This document shows positions 23,972 through 32,700 of a DNA stretch of 39,443 nt, piece after piece. The notes under the pieces were generated by a model, which did not search any database, had not been told where the DNA came from, and saw only the letters and a list, made by a program, of their open reading frames with translations. Location of the stretch: positions 1 to 39,443 of the forward strand of contig JAZRUJ010000087.1 of NCBI GenBank assembly GCA_045652445.1. The letters run 5' to 3'. The DNA comes from RGIG995 sp045652445 (GTDB taxonomy: Bacteria; Bacillota; Clostridia; Oscillospirales; UBA644). The number at the start of each line of letters is the position of its first letter. Within the stretch, counting starts at the first letter, position 1. Position numbers and translations under genes: made by a program.

Positions 23972-26409
23972 TTGTTTGCCTCCAGGGGATTCATTGCCCA
24001 AATATCGTTGGCATAATCTTTAATGCTTCGGTCGGAGGAGAAGAATCCGGCTTTTGCGATGTTGATCAAAGATTTCTTGTTCCACAAGGTTTTTTCGTCG
24101 GCATATTCTTTTCCGATGATACCCTGAATCTGGCGATAGGATTCAAAGTCCGCAAGAACCATATAAGGATCGGCAAAGCGGCTGTCCATGGTCAGGCTGT
24201 CGGCAAGGTCGGTGAAACTTTCTCCGCAGATTCCGGTACGCAAGGTGTCGATAATCCGACGAATCCGAGGATTGGAATTGTAATAATCCAACGGACGGTA
24301 GCCCCGGCGGTACAGGTCGGACACTTCTTCCGTGCGAAGCCCGAACAGGAAGATATTTTCGTCTCCCACTTCCCGGTGGATTTCCACGTTTGCACCGTCC
24401 AAAGTTCCGACGGTCAACGCCCCGTTGATCATCAGTTTCATGTTTCCGGTACCGCTGGCTTCGGTTCCCGCTTGGGAAATCTGTTCCGACAGATCGGCGG
24501 CGGGCATCAGATATTCCGCCATGGTAACCCGGTAGTTTTCAGCAAAGATGACCCGCAATTTCTTGTTTACCGCAGGATCGTTATTGATCATCTTGGCGAT
24601 GCAGGAAATGAGCATGATGATCCGTTTTGCCATATAATAGCCGGAAGCGGCTTTTGCGGCAAACAGGAAGGTTCTGGGGGTAAATTCCATCTCCGGATTG
24701 TCCTTCAGTTCCAGATACAAAGACAGAATGTGCAGAGCGTTGAGAAGCTGCCGTTTGTATTCGTGCAATCGCTTGACCTGAACGTCCAGCATGAAATCCG
24801 GGTCGGGCAGAATATCGCACCCCTCCCGCTTCAGGAATTTGGCAAAGCGTTCTTTGTTGTCTCGTTTGATTTTTTCCAACTGTGCCAAAACTTGGGCGTC
24901 GTCTTGGTATTTCAGGAAATCTTCCATCTTGGAAGCATCGTTGATAAAGCCGTCGCCGATACATTCTTTCAAAAGGTTGGTAAGCCCGGGGTTGGACTGA
25001 CACAGCCAGCGGCGGTGGTCGATGCCGTTGGTCACGTTGGTAAATTTGCCGGGGTATACGTCGTTAAAGTCTTTAAAGACGCGGTCCTGCAAAATTTGAG
25101 AGTGCAGGGCGGAAACCCCGTTGACTTTGTTGGACCCGATGACCGAAAGGTTTGCCATGCGAACGGAAGAATTTGCCAGAATTGCCATGCGGGAAATTTT
25201 GTCCCAGTCTCCGTTGGTCTTCCGGAACATTTCGTCGCAGAAGCGACGGTTGATTTCCTTGACGATGGAATGGATTCGGGGCAAAATGGCTTGGAACGTG
25301 GCTTCCGACCAGGTTTCCAGTGCTTCGGACATAACGGTATGATTGGTGTAGTTGATGGTACGGCAGACGATATCCCAGGATTCGTCCCAGCCGTATCCGC
25401 ATTCGTCGATAAAAATACGCATTAATTCAGGAATACATAGGGAGGGGTGGGTATCGTTGATGTGAATGACAGCCTTTTCGGGCAAAGTCTTCAAATCGCC
25501 GAATTTGGCAAGGTGGGTTTTGATAATGTTCTGCAAGGCGGCGGATACCAAGAAATATTGTTGACGCAACCGCAGAGACTTTCCTTGCAGGTGGTTGTCG
25601 GGGGGATAAAGAATTTTGGAAATCATTTCGGCGTTGGTGTTTTCTTCTGCCGCCCGGATATAATCCCCTTGAGAGAAGAGATTCATATCTACGGGATTTT
25701 TCGCGGTGGCTTTCCACAGACGCAGCCGGCTGACCCCCTCTGTATCGTAACCGGGAATCATTAAATCGTAAGGAGTGGCACGGATAATATTGGCGTTGTA
25801 GTGGTGAACTACCAATCTTCCGTTTTCCCAAGATTCTTCAATATGACCGCCCAAAGGCACGTCCACCGCCTCGTCCAGACGGGGAGTAAGCCACACTTCT
25901 CCCATGGGGAGCCAGTGGTCGGACAGTTCCATCTGCCAGCCGTCTACGATTTTTTGCTTGAACATTCCAAGTTCATAGCAAATGCTGTGACCGGTGGCAA
26001 GATAATTGCGAGATGCCATGGATTCCATAAAGCACGCCGCCAAACGTCCCAGACCGCCGTTTCCAAGCCCGGCGTCGGGTTCCAGGCGGTACAGGTCGAT
26101 GGGGCGGAGATTGTACTCTTTCAGGGCTTTTTCAAAGGTTTCTTCTCCAAACAGGGAAAAAACGCAGTTTTTCAAACTTCTCCCCAGAAGAAATTCCATG
26201 CACATATAATAAACTTGTTTGCCGTCTTTTTCTTCTACTTCCTTTTCAAAGGCAAGACGCTTGCGAACCGCTTCGTCCCGGGCGACGGTAATGGCACATT
26301 TATAAATTTGCTCAATATCCGCATCTTTCGGGTCGGTTCCGTAGAGCCGCAAAAGGCTGTCGTTAATCCGCCGTTTCAGTTCGGCGGCGGTAATGGTAGG
26401 TTTGTTCAT
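23968..26409 (-). CDS. glgP: Glycogen/maltodextrin phosphorylase
   Basis: Phosphorolytic enzyme of 813 residues releasing glucose-1-phosphate from the non-reducing ends of glycogen. It has the GT35 landmarks: DAGLGNGGLGRLAACFMESM near the N-terminus, the nucleotide/phosphate region MDVQVKRLHEYKRQLLN-like (here LDVQVKRLHEYKRQLLN), and the pyridoxal phosphate signature EASGTGNMK with the Schiff-base lysine at K658. The length is standard. It precedes the GH13 gene with a 4-base overlap and follows glgA after 157 bp that contain a hairpin. Confidence 0.97.
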   Translation of the reverse strand: MNKPTITAAELKRRINDSLLRLYGTDPKDADIEQIYKCAITVARDEAVRKRLAFEKEVEEKDGKQVYYMCMEFLLGRSLKNCVFSLFGEETFEKALKEYNLRPIDLYRLEPDAGLGNGGLGRLAACFMESMASRNYLATGHSICYELGMFKQKIVDGWQMELSDHWLPMGEVWLTPRLDEAVDVPLGGHIEESWENGRLVVHHYNANIIRATPYDLMIPGYDTEGVSRLRLWKATAKNPVDMNLFSQGDYIRAAEENTNAEMISKILYPPDNHLQGKSLRLRQQYFLVSAALQNIIKTHLAKFGDLKTLPEKAVIHINDTHPSLCIPELMRIFIDECGYGWDESWDIVCRTINYTNHTVMSEALETWSEATFQAILPRIHSIVKEINRRFCDEMFRKTNGDWDKISRMAILANSSVRMANLSVIGSNKVNGVSALHSQILQDRVFKDFNDVYPGKFTNVTNGIDHRRWLCQSNPGLTNLLKECIGDGFINDASKMEDFLKYQDDAQVLAQLEKIKRDNKERFAKFLKREGCDILPDPDFMLDVQVKRLHEYKRQLLNALHILSLYLELKDNPEMEFTPRTFLFAAKAASGYYMAKRIIMLISCIAKMINNDPAVNKKLRVIFAENYRVTMAEYLMPAADLSEQISQAGTEASGTGNMKLMINGALTVGTLDGANVEIHREVGDENIFLFGLRTEEVSDLYRRGYRPLDYYNSNPRIRRIIDTLRTGICGESFTDLADSLTMDSRFADPYMVLADFESYRQIQGIIGKEYADEKTLWNKKSLINIAKAGFFSSDRSIKDYANDIWAMNPLEANK

Positions 26410-26520
26410 TGGGGTACCTGCTTTCTTATGGTTAGGTTTATTTTAAGGGAAAATCAGGGCGTTTTCCCCTAACGTGCAATCAAATCCGGAACAAGGTTCC
26501 TTTGTGCCAAAGTGATATAA

Positions 26521-26561
26521 GACACCGGAGAGGGCACCCGTCTCCGGTGTCCGTTTTTTTT
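26521..26561 (+). terminator. Terminator-like hairpin between glgA and glgP, T-tract on the plus strand
   Basis: A perfect 11-bp stem (26521-26531 with 26541-26551) has a 9-base loop. Eight T follow on the plus strand (26554-26561), whereas the minus-strand side, where the genes run, continues TTATATCAC. It may attenuate the glgA-glgP transcript or stop antisense transcription. Confidence 0.55.
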
Positions 26562-26566
26562 GGAAT

Positions 26567-27988
26567 TTACAGCAATTTTTCGTACATTTCCATGTATTGT
26601 TTTGCCGAGGCGTCCCAAGAAAAGTCGCATTTTAATGCTCGCAAAAGTAATGCTCGCCATGCTTTTTTGTCTTGGTACAACGCCACGGCCCGTTCGATGG
26701 CGGAGAGCATTTCGTGGGCGTTGTAGTTGTCAAAGGTAAAGCCGTTTCCGCCCAAAGATGCGTCAAACACCGAGTCTTTCAGTCCGCCGGTTCTTCGAAT
26801 GATGGGGGCGGCTCCGTACCGGCAAGCCACCATCTGCACCAATCCGCAGGGTTCACTTTGGGAGGGCATGAGAATGATATCGGCAGATCCGTAGATTCGA
26901 GAAGCCAAATGGCTGTTAAAGTCGATGGTTACCGACATTCGATCGGGATATTGTTCCCGGATATTTGTCAGGGCGGTTTCGTATTCCGCATCGCCGGTAC
27001 CGAGAATTACAAACTGCAAGGGCAGATGAAGAATATCGTGAATGACCCGAAGGATCAGATCCAATCCCTTGTGGGAGACCAGTCGGGAGATGATCCCCAC
27101 CATGGGAATATCTTTGTTTACCGGCAATCCCAAATCTTTTTGCAGATCCAGTTTGTTCTTCACTTTTTGTGCCGGAGTCCGTGCTGAGAAGGGATGCAGC
27201 AGAGCCTTGTCGGTCATGGGGTCGTAGCGGACGGTGTCAATTCCGTTCAAAATCCCCCGCAATTTCCCTTTGTTCCGGGACAAAATGCCTTCCAGACCGT
27301 GGGCGTAATAGGCATAAAGGATTTCTTCCGCATAGGTGGGCGATACGGTAGATACCTGATCCGCCGTTTCCACTGCCCCTTTCATCAGATTCAATGCACC
27401 GTTGAATTCCGCCAGATGGGCAGATTCGTCGGGAATGTTGAACAGATCCCCGTGAGATCCGTAATCAAAAATCCCTTGGTACTGAATGTTATGAATGGTA
27501 AAGACCGTTTTGATGCCTTTGTATTCCGGCAACATAGCGTAGCGGGTGCGGTATAGCACGGGAACCAACGCCGTGTGCCAATCATGGGCGTGGAGAATGT
27601 CGGGATAAAAGCCAATGTGAGGCAAAATTTCCAGACAGGCGGTGGAGAAAAAGGAAAACCGTTCTCCGTCATCCATCTCTCCGTAAAGTTTGTTCCCTCG
27701 CTTGAAATAATATTCGTTATCAAGGAAATACCAGGTAACGCCTTCGTATTTCATTTCAAAGATTCCGCAGTATTGGTTTCGCCAACCCACAGGAACGAAA
27801 ATGTATTTCAAATAGGTCATTTGGCTGCGAAGTTCTTCGGAAATTTTCCCGTACAGAGGAAGAACCACACGGATATCGTTCTCTTCGTTTTTTGCCAAAG
27901 TTTTGGGCAACGCTCCGATCACGTCTCCCAATCCGCCGGAAACGGCGAAGGGGAAGGCTTCGGATGCGGTAAATAAAATCTTTGCCAT
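26567..27988 (-). CDS. glgA: Glycogen synthase (ADP-glucose dependent)
   Basis: GT5 glycosyltransferase of 473 residues that extends alpha-1,4 chains from ADP-glucose. The N-terminal motif reads FAVSGGLGDVIGALPK, where many enzymes have KTGGLGDV, so the usual lysine is replaced. The C-terminal catalytic block is PSQSEPCGLVQMVACRYG followed by RRTGGL. Histidine-rich LHAHDWHTALVP and IHNIQYQG are as expected for the family. It lies 18 bp downstream of glgD. Confidence 0.96.
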   Translation of the reverse strand: MAKILFTASEAFPFAVSGGLGDVIGALPKTLAKNEENDIRVVLPLYGKISEELRSQMTYLKYIFVPVGWRNQYCGIFEMKYEGVTWYFLDNEYYFKRGNKLYGEMDDGERFSFFSTACLEILPHIGFYPDILHAHDWHTALVPVLYRTRYAMLPEYKGIKTVFTIHNIQYQGIFDYGSHGDLFNIPDESAHLAEFNGALNLMKGAVETADQVSTVSPTYAEEILYAYYAHGLEGILSRNKGKLRGILNGIDTVRYDPMTDKALLHPFSARTPAQKVKNKLDLQKDLGLPVNKDIPMVGIISRLVSHKGLDLILRVIHDILHLPLQFVILGTGDAEYETALTNIREQYPDRMSVTIDFNSHLASRIYGSADIILMPSQSEPCGLVQMVACRYGAAPIIRRTGGLKDSVFDASLGGNGFTFDNYNAHEMLSAIERAVALYQDKKAWRALLLRALKCDFSWDASAKQYMEMYEKLL

Positions 27989-28006
27989 AGTATTACGTTT
28001 CCGGGA

Positions 28007-29125
28007 TCAGACCCGACTTCCTTTCTCAATGACGATGGGATAGGTGGGAGCCCCCGACAGATTTCGGTTGGGGGAGATGTAACTGTTTTTATCGATGATG
28101 GCACATTCCACCGTAGAGCCTTCCGATACGGAAACTCCTTGCAGCAGCAGAGAATTGCGAACCACTGCACCTTTTGCCACGTACACGCCCCGTCCCAAAA
28201 TGGAGTTTTCTACGGTTCCCTCGATGCGGCAGCCGTTGGCGATCAAAGAGCCGGTCGCCTTCGCGTCGGGGGCGTAATATACGGGGGATTCGTCGTGAAT
28301 TTTGGTGTAAATGGGGTGGGCTCTTACGAACAGTTCTTTGCGGACGTTTTTGTTTAACAGTTCCATTCCGGCACGGTAATAGTCGGAAATAGAGTGGATT
28401 TGTTCCACAAATCCGTCAAACTCGTATCCCAAAATTTTCCAATCTCCGCAATGCTGACCCAAAACGTCCCGTTCAAAACTTTCTTTGCCGATGGCTTGTG
28501 CGTCGTCAATGATGTGAACCAGAAGATCTTTTTTCATCACCCAAATTCCCAAGGAATTATTTACGTCCCCCTCGGAAATTCTGGGGTCGACCAAGATTCC
28601 TTGGATTCTTCCGTTGCCGTCGGATTCGTACAAGACCCGGTCGGAAACGTTCTTTTCGTGGAGATTGATTTTTTGATAAACGCAGGTAATGTCCGCGTTA
28701 TTATCTTCGTGGAATTGAATCACTTTAGTTAGATTAAGATTCAAGATGATGTTGCTATCGGCCAAGACTACGTATTCTTCTCTTGCTCGGACGATGTAAC
28801 TTAATACGTTCTTCATCGCCTGAAGCCGTCCGTGATATAGTCCCGTACCGGAGGTGGAATAGGGAGGGAAGATGGTCAACCCGCCGAATTTACGGGAAAG
28901 ATCCCATTCTTTTCCCGAACCCAAATGGTTTACAAGGGAGTGATAGTTGTTCCGGGCAATGACTCCTACGGAGGAAATGCCGGAATTGACCATATTGGAC
29001 AAAATAAAGTCGATCAAACGATACCGTCCGCCGAAGGGAACGGCACCCAAGGTGCGGTTTCGGGTCAGTTGGGGCAGGGCATCGTCGTGAATGTTGGCGA
29101 AAATAATACCGAAAGCGTTAGCCAT
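28007..29125 (-). CDS. glgD: Glucose-1-phosphate adenylyltransferase accessory subunit GlgD
   Basis: GlgC paralogue of 372 residues found in Firmicutes, which pairs with GlgC and modulates it. The nucleotide fold is recognisable (FGGRYRLIDFILSNMVNSGI), but the N-terminal GGQGSRL loop is gone (NIHDDALPQLTRNRTLGAVP instead), and the catalytic SGDHIY segment reads LADSNI. The C-terminal part is a left-handed beta-helix with GSLIANGCRIEGTVENSI. The ATG at 29125 overlaps the glgC stop by 8 bases (ATGGCTAA) and has GAAAGG upstream; the longer frame is not needed. Confidence 0.95.
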   Translation of the reverse strand: MANAFGIIFANIHDDALPQLTRNRTLGAVPFGGRYRLIDFILSNMVNSGISSVGVIARNNYHSLVNHLGSGKEWDLSRKFGGLTIFPPYSTSGTGLYHGRLQAMKNVLSYIVRAREEYVVLADSNIILNLNLTKVIQFHEDNNADITCVYQKINLHEKNVSDRVLYESDGNGRIQGILVDPRISEGDVNNSLGIWVMKKDLLVHIIDDAQAIGKESFERDVLGQHCGDWKILGYEFDGFVEQIHSISDYYRAGMELLNKNVRKELFVRAHPIYTKIHDESPVYYAPDAKATGSLIANGCRIEGTVENSILGRGVYVAKGAVVRNSLLLQGVSVSEGSTVECAIIDKNSYISPNRNLSGAPTYPIVIEKGSRV

Positions 29126-30338
29126 TGTTCGTACCTTCTTTCTTCCCGTCTTCCCGGTCGATGATCGCTCCTGCAGGAACGGTCTGGTTCTTTTGGACGA
29201 CAGCACCGGGACCTACCACAGTAATCACCGGAGCTTTGCCCTCTTCTGTGGGGGTACCTACCGTGGCACCCGATTCGATGATTGCTCCCTCGCCAATGAT
29301 AGCATTATAAACTTTTGCACCCGATTGCACCGTGGCGTGTTGCATCAACACCGATCCGTCGATCAACGCATCTTCTTCCACGGAAACTTTATAGGAAACC
29401 ACAGAATTTCGAATAATTCCGTCCAATTCGCCCCCTTCGGAGACGATGGAGTTTGTTACCGCGGCATTCGGCCCGGTGTAATGGGGAGGAGAGACAGGAT
29501 TGCGGGCGTAGATCTTCCAATCCGGATTGTCGATCTTCAACTGATCGGGATGGAAGATCAAGTCCATGTTTGCTTCCCACAAACTGTCAATGGTTCCTAC
29601 GTCTTTCCAATAGCCATGGAAAGAGTAGGCAAACATATTCTGACCGTCGTTGAGCATGGCGGGGATGATGTTTTTTCCAAAGTCGTTGGAGGAGGTGGGG
29701 TCCCCTTCGTCCCGTTCCAGATATTCTTTGAGTTTGCTCCATTTAAAGATGTAAATGCCCATGGACGCCTGGTTGGATTTGGGTTGTGCGGGTTTTTCCT
29801 GGAATTCGGTGATCCTACCGTCTTCGTCGGTGGCGAGAATCCCGAACCGGGAGGCTTCTTCCCAAGGAACGTCAATCACCGCCACGGTAGCGTCTGCGTT
29901 TGCCGTTTCGTGGGCTTCCAACATCTTGGAATAGTCCATGGTGTAGATGTGATCCCCGGACAGGATCAGTACGTGTTCGGGATCGTACTGTTCAATAAAG
30001 GGGAAGTTTTGATAAATGGCGTTCGCCGTACCTTTATACCAGTCCGCCCCGGAGTTTTGCTGATAGGGGGGCAGTACGTAGACCCCGCCGTACAGTCGGT
30101 CCAGATCCCAAGGATCCCCGGTTCGAATATAGCGGTTAAGCACCAAAGGCTGATATTGCGTCAATACCCCAACTACCGTAATGTCCGAATTAATGCAGTT
30201 GGACAGGGGGAAGTCGATAATGCGGAACTTCGCCCCAAAGGGAACGGCAGGTTTTGCCACGTTCTTGGTCAGAACTTTCAGGCGGCTTCCCTGTCCTCCG
30301 GCAAGGAGCATGGCGATGCACTTTTTCTTTTGGATCAT
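29118..30338 (-). CDS. glgC: Glucose-1-phosphate adenylyltransferase
   Basis: Enzyme of 406 residues that makes ADP-glucose from ATP and glucose-1-phosphate, the committed step of glycogen synthesis. MLLAGGQGSRLKVLT is the nucleotide loop, KPAVPFGAKFRIIDFPLSN follows, and LILSGDHIYTMDY holds the catalytic Asp. The C-terminal beta-helix repeats are clear. The ATG at 30338 is chosen for the AGGAGGG site upstream; the product then starts MIQKKKCIAMLLAGG. It is 104 bp after glgB; that gap holds an imperfect GGGGC/GCCCC inverted repeat but no U-tract. Confidence 0.97.
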   Translation of the reverse strand: MIQKKKCIAMLLAGGQGSRLKVLTKNVAKPAVPFGAKFRIIDFPLSNCINSDITVVGVLTQYQPLVLNRYIRTGDPWDLDRLYGGVYVLPPYQQNSGADWYKGTANAIYQNFPFIEQYDPEHVLILSGDHIYTMDYSKMLEAHETANADATVAVIDVPWEEASRFGILATDEDGRITEFQEKPAQPKSNQASMGIYIFKWSKLKEYLERDEGDPTSSNDFGKNIIPAMLNDGQNMFAYSFHGYWKDVGTIDSLWEANMDLIFHPDQLKIDNPDWKIYARNPVSPPHYTGPNAAVTNSIVSEGGELDGIIRNSVVSYKVSVEEDALIDGSVLMQHATVQSGAKVYNAIIGEGAIIESGATVGTPTEEGKAPVITVVGPGAVVQKNQTVPAGAIIDREDGKKEGTNNG

Positions 30339-30442
30339 AACAAGACCCTCCTCTTGTTTTTGCATGTGTTTATCGTTCGGTTCTGCCGGTTGGGGCGATT
30401 TTCTTTCTCTGTTTGCCCCATCGGTTTTGCCGGTTGTTTCAC

Positions 30443-32371
30443 TTATTTTTTCCCAAGGATGGGCTTTCGGGATGTTTTTTTCTTGGTTTCGATGCGAGGT
30501 GTTTTCTTGGGCGGAATCCGTTTCAAAATTACCGCACCCAAGGGGGGCATGGTCACTTCTACGGAATATTTCCGGTTGTGCCAGGGAATCTTGTTCACCG
30601 TAAGGTCGGTATTTTTAATTCCCTGTCCGCCAAAGGATTCGTCGTCGGAATTGAAGATTTCTTCGTATTTTCCGAATTTGGGAAGCCCGAAACGGTAGTT
30701 TTCCCACCGTTGGGGAGAGAAGTTGACGGCGATTACCAGTTCTTCTTCTTTGCATTTTCGTAAGAAGACCACCACGTTATTTCGATTGTCGTCGGGGGAG
30801 ATCCATTCAAATCCCTCCGGGGCACAGTCTTCTTCCCATAGGGCGGGGTGTGCCAGATAAAACAGATTTATCGCCCGGGTAAAGTCTTTTAATTTCCGGT
30901 GAGGTTCGTAGTCTAACATGAACCATTCCAGCTCATTTTCAAAATCCCATTCCCGGAAAGGTCCGTATTCACTGCCCATAAACAGCAGTTTTTTGCCCGG
31001 GTGGGTGTACATATAACTTAAGAAGGCTCGGAATCCGGCAAACTTATTCTCATAGGGACCCGGAATTTTATCCAAGAGGGATTTTTTGCCGTGCACCACT
31101 TCATCGTGGGAAATGGGAAGTACGAAATTTTCGTTAAAGGCGTACATGAAGGAAAAGGTCAGATTGTTATGATGGTCTTTTCGGAAGAAGGGGTCCAGTT
31201 CGATATAGTCTAACATATCGTTCATCCAGCCCATATTCCACTTAAAGTTAAACCCGAGTCCGTTTTGGTCGGGGTCTTTGGTCACGTTGGGCCAAGAAGT
31301 GGATTCTTCCGCAATCATTAATGCGTCGGGAACCCGATGATGAACCACACCGTTTAACTTCTGCAGGAACGCTACGGCTTCTTTGTTTTCGTCCGTACCC
31401 TCGGCGTTTTTTACTTCAAAATCTTTTCCGAAATTTAGATAGAGCATGGACGTGACCGCGTCGACCCGCAATCCGTCAACATGATACAGTTCCAACCAGA
31501 ACAATGCGGAGGAAATCAGGAAAGATTGGACTTCCGGCCGTCCGTAGTCGAAGACCACCGTCCCCCATTGGGGCTGTTCCCGTTTTTCAAAGGATTTGTA
31601 TTCATATTGAAATTCCCCGTCAAACCGGTACAGTCCGTGGGCGTCTTTGGGATAATGGGAGGGAACCCAGTCCAAAAGTACGCCGATGCCCTGTTTGTGG
31701 CATTCGTCCACGAAATACATCAAATCGTGAGGGGTGCCAAACCGGGAGGTGGGAGCAAAATAACTGCAACATTGATATCCCCAGGATTCTTCCAGGGGGT
31801 GTTCGGTGATGGGTAAAAGTTCAATATGGGTATATCCCATTTCCCGAACGTAGGGGATAAGTTCTTCCGCTAATTTGCGATAGGAAAAGGGATTCCCGTC
31901 TGCATATCGCCGCCAGGAGCCGGCGTGAACTTCGTAGATATTCATGGGCGACCGGTAAGGGTTTGTTTTTTTCCGGTTTTTCATCCAAACGTCATCCGAC
32001 CATTCGTAGCCGTCCACGTCGTAGATTCGCGATTCGGTTTGATAGCCTGTCCCGGAATGAAATGCGTATGGGTCGGCTTTAACCAAGGTTTCGCCCTGCT
32101 TTGAAATAATATGGAATTTGTATTGGTCGTAGGTGGCAACGCCGGGGATAAAACATTCCCAGATTCCTTGTTCGCATTCCATGGGATTTGCTTGGGGGTT
32201 CCAGCCGTTAAACGAGCCGATGACCGAGACGGCATTTGCATTGTCTGCCCAAACCCGGAATACGTATCCGTCCGTACCGTTCTGTACGGTTTTGTGAGCC
32301 CCGAAAAACCGGTAGGCTTCAAAGTTGGTTCCTTGCCGAAACAGGTACATGGGGAGATCTTTTCCGGACAT
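30443..32371 (-). CDS. glgB: 1,4-alpha-glucan branching enzyme
   Basis: GH13 branching enzyme of 642 residues. An N-terminal CBM48 domain (about 30-125, with SVIGSFNGWNPQANPM) precedes the barrel. Catalytic residues are D304 (GLRVDAVTSM), E355 (MIAEEST) and the Asp of LPISHDEVVHG. DWVPSHYPKD is the region I motif. The C-terminus carries an unusual basic tail (PPKKTPRIETKKKTSRK) after the normal end. AAAGGAG lies before the ATG and a consensus promoter is about 50 bp upstream, so it is the first gene of the glycogen cluster. Confidence 0.97.
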   Translation of the reverse strand: MSGKDLPMYLFRQGTNFEAYRFFGAHKTVQNGTDGYVFRVWADNANAVSVIGSFNGWNPQANPMECEQGIWECFIPGVATYDQYKFHIISKQGETLVKADPYAFHSGTGYQTESRIYDVDGYEWSDDVWMKNRKKTNPYRSPMNIYEVHAGSWRRYADGNPFSYRKLAEELIPYVREMGYTHIELLPITEHPLEESWGYQCCSYFAPTSRFGTPHDLMYFVDECHKQGIGVLLDWVPSHYPKDAHGLYRFDGEFQYEYKSFEKREQPQWGTVVFDYGRPEVQSFLISSALFWLELYHVDGLRVDAVTSMLYLNFGKDFEVKNAEGTDENKEAVAFLQKLNGVVHHRVPDALMIAEESTSWPNVTKDPDQNGLGFNFKWNMGWMNDMLDYIELDPFFRKDHHNNLTFSFMYAFNENFVLPISHDEVVHGKKSLLDKIPGPYENKFAGFRAFLSYMYTHPGKKLLFMGSEYGPFREWDFENELEWFMLDYEPHRKLKDFTRAINLFYLAHPALWEEDCAPEGFEWISPDDNRNNVVVFLRKCKEEELVIAVNFSPQRWENYRFGLPKFGKYEEIFNSDDESFGGQGIKNTDLTVNKIPWHNRKYSVEVTMPPLGAVILKRIPPKKTPRIETKKKTSRKPILGKK

Positions 32372-32423
32372 CGTAATTCTCCTTTCCGGGACGTTAAAGA
32401 GGGATAAGGTTCCTATTATTTAT

Positions 32424-32452
32424 ATTATAGCATAACCAATTTTGTTTTTCAA
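32424..32452 (-). promoter_or_regulatory. Promoter of the glycogen cluster
   Basis: On the minus strand TTGAAA (32452-32447), 17-bp spacer, TATAAT (32429-32424) with an extended TG. It gives a leader of about 45 nt to glgB. Confidence 0.82.
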
Positions 32453-32488
32453 TGGTTTTTTGTCGAAAATCTATACAATTTTCATAAA

Positions 32489-32520
32489 TTTCACAAAATG
32501 TACCGCATCTCTTTGTGAAA
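32489..32520. promoter_or_regulatory. Perfect inverted repeat in the divergent glgB/methyltransferase region
   Basis: TTTCACAAA (32489-32497) and TTTGTGAAA (32512-32520) are perfect 9-base arms 14 bp apart. They lie upstream of the glycogen promoter -35 and about 110 bp upstream of the plus-strand promoter. The 329-bp gap otherwise contains only the two promoters. The shape fits an operator for a dimeric regulator, which is not identified. Confidence 0.45.
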
Positions 32521-32628
32521 TTGTACAAAAAGAATCCTCCGTTATTATGTATATTCACAACAACCCCGGAGAATGAAGGAAAAGTTTGAATAAAAACCGA
32601 CAATTATGAAACGATTTTGTTGGAATTA

Positions 32629-32657
32629 TTGCTTTTTGCCGGTAAATATGATATTAT
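32629..32657 (+). promoter_or_regulatory. Promoter for the methyltransferase and lipoprotein genes
   Basis: TTGCTT (32629-32634), 17-bp spacer, TATTAT (32652-32657) with TG at 32649-32650. It is the only promoter found upstream of the plus-strand genes that follow. Confidence 0.6.
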
Positions 32658-32700
32658 AAAAATACAGATATAAATTGAAATACACGGTTGTGAGGACCTT

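Noticed and set aside
22100..24001. ATG at 24001 as start of the GH13 gene
   Set aside because: It would overlap glgP by 34 bases and lacks a ribosome site; the GTG at 23971 has GGAGG upstream and a GTGA overlap.
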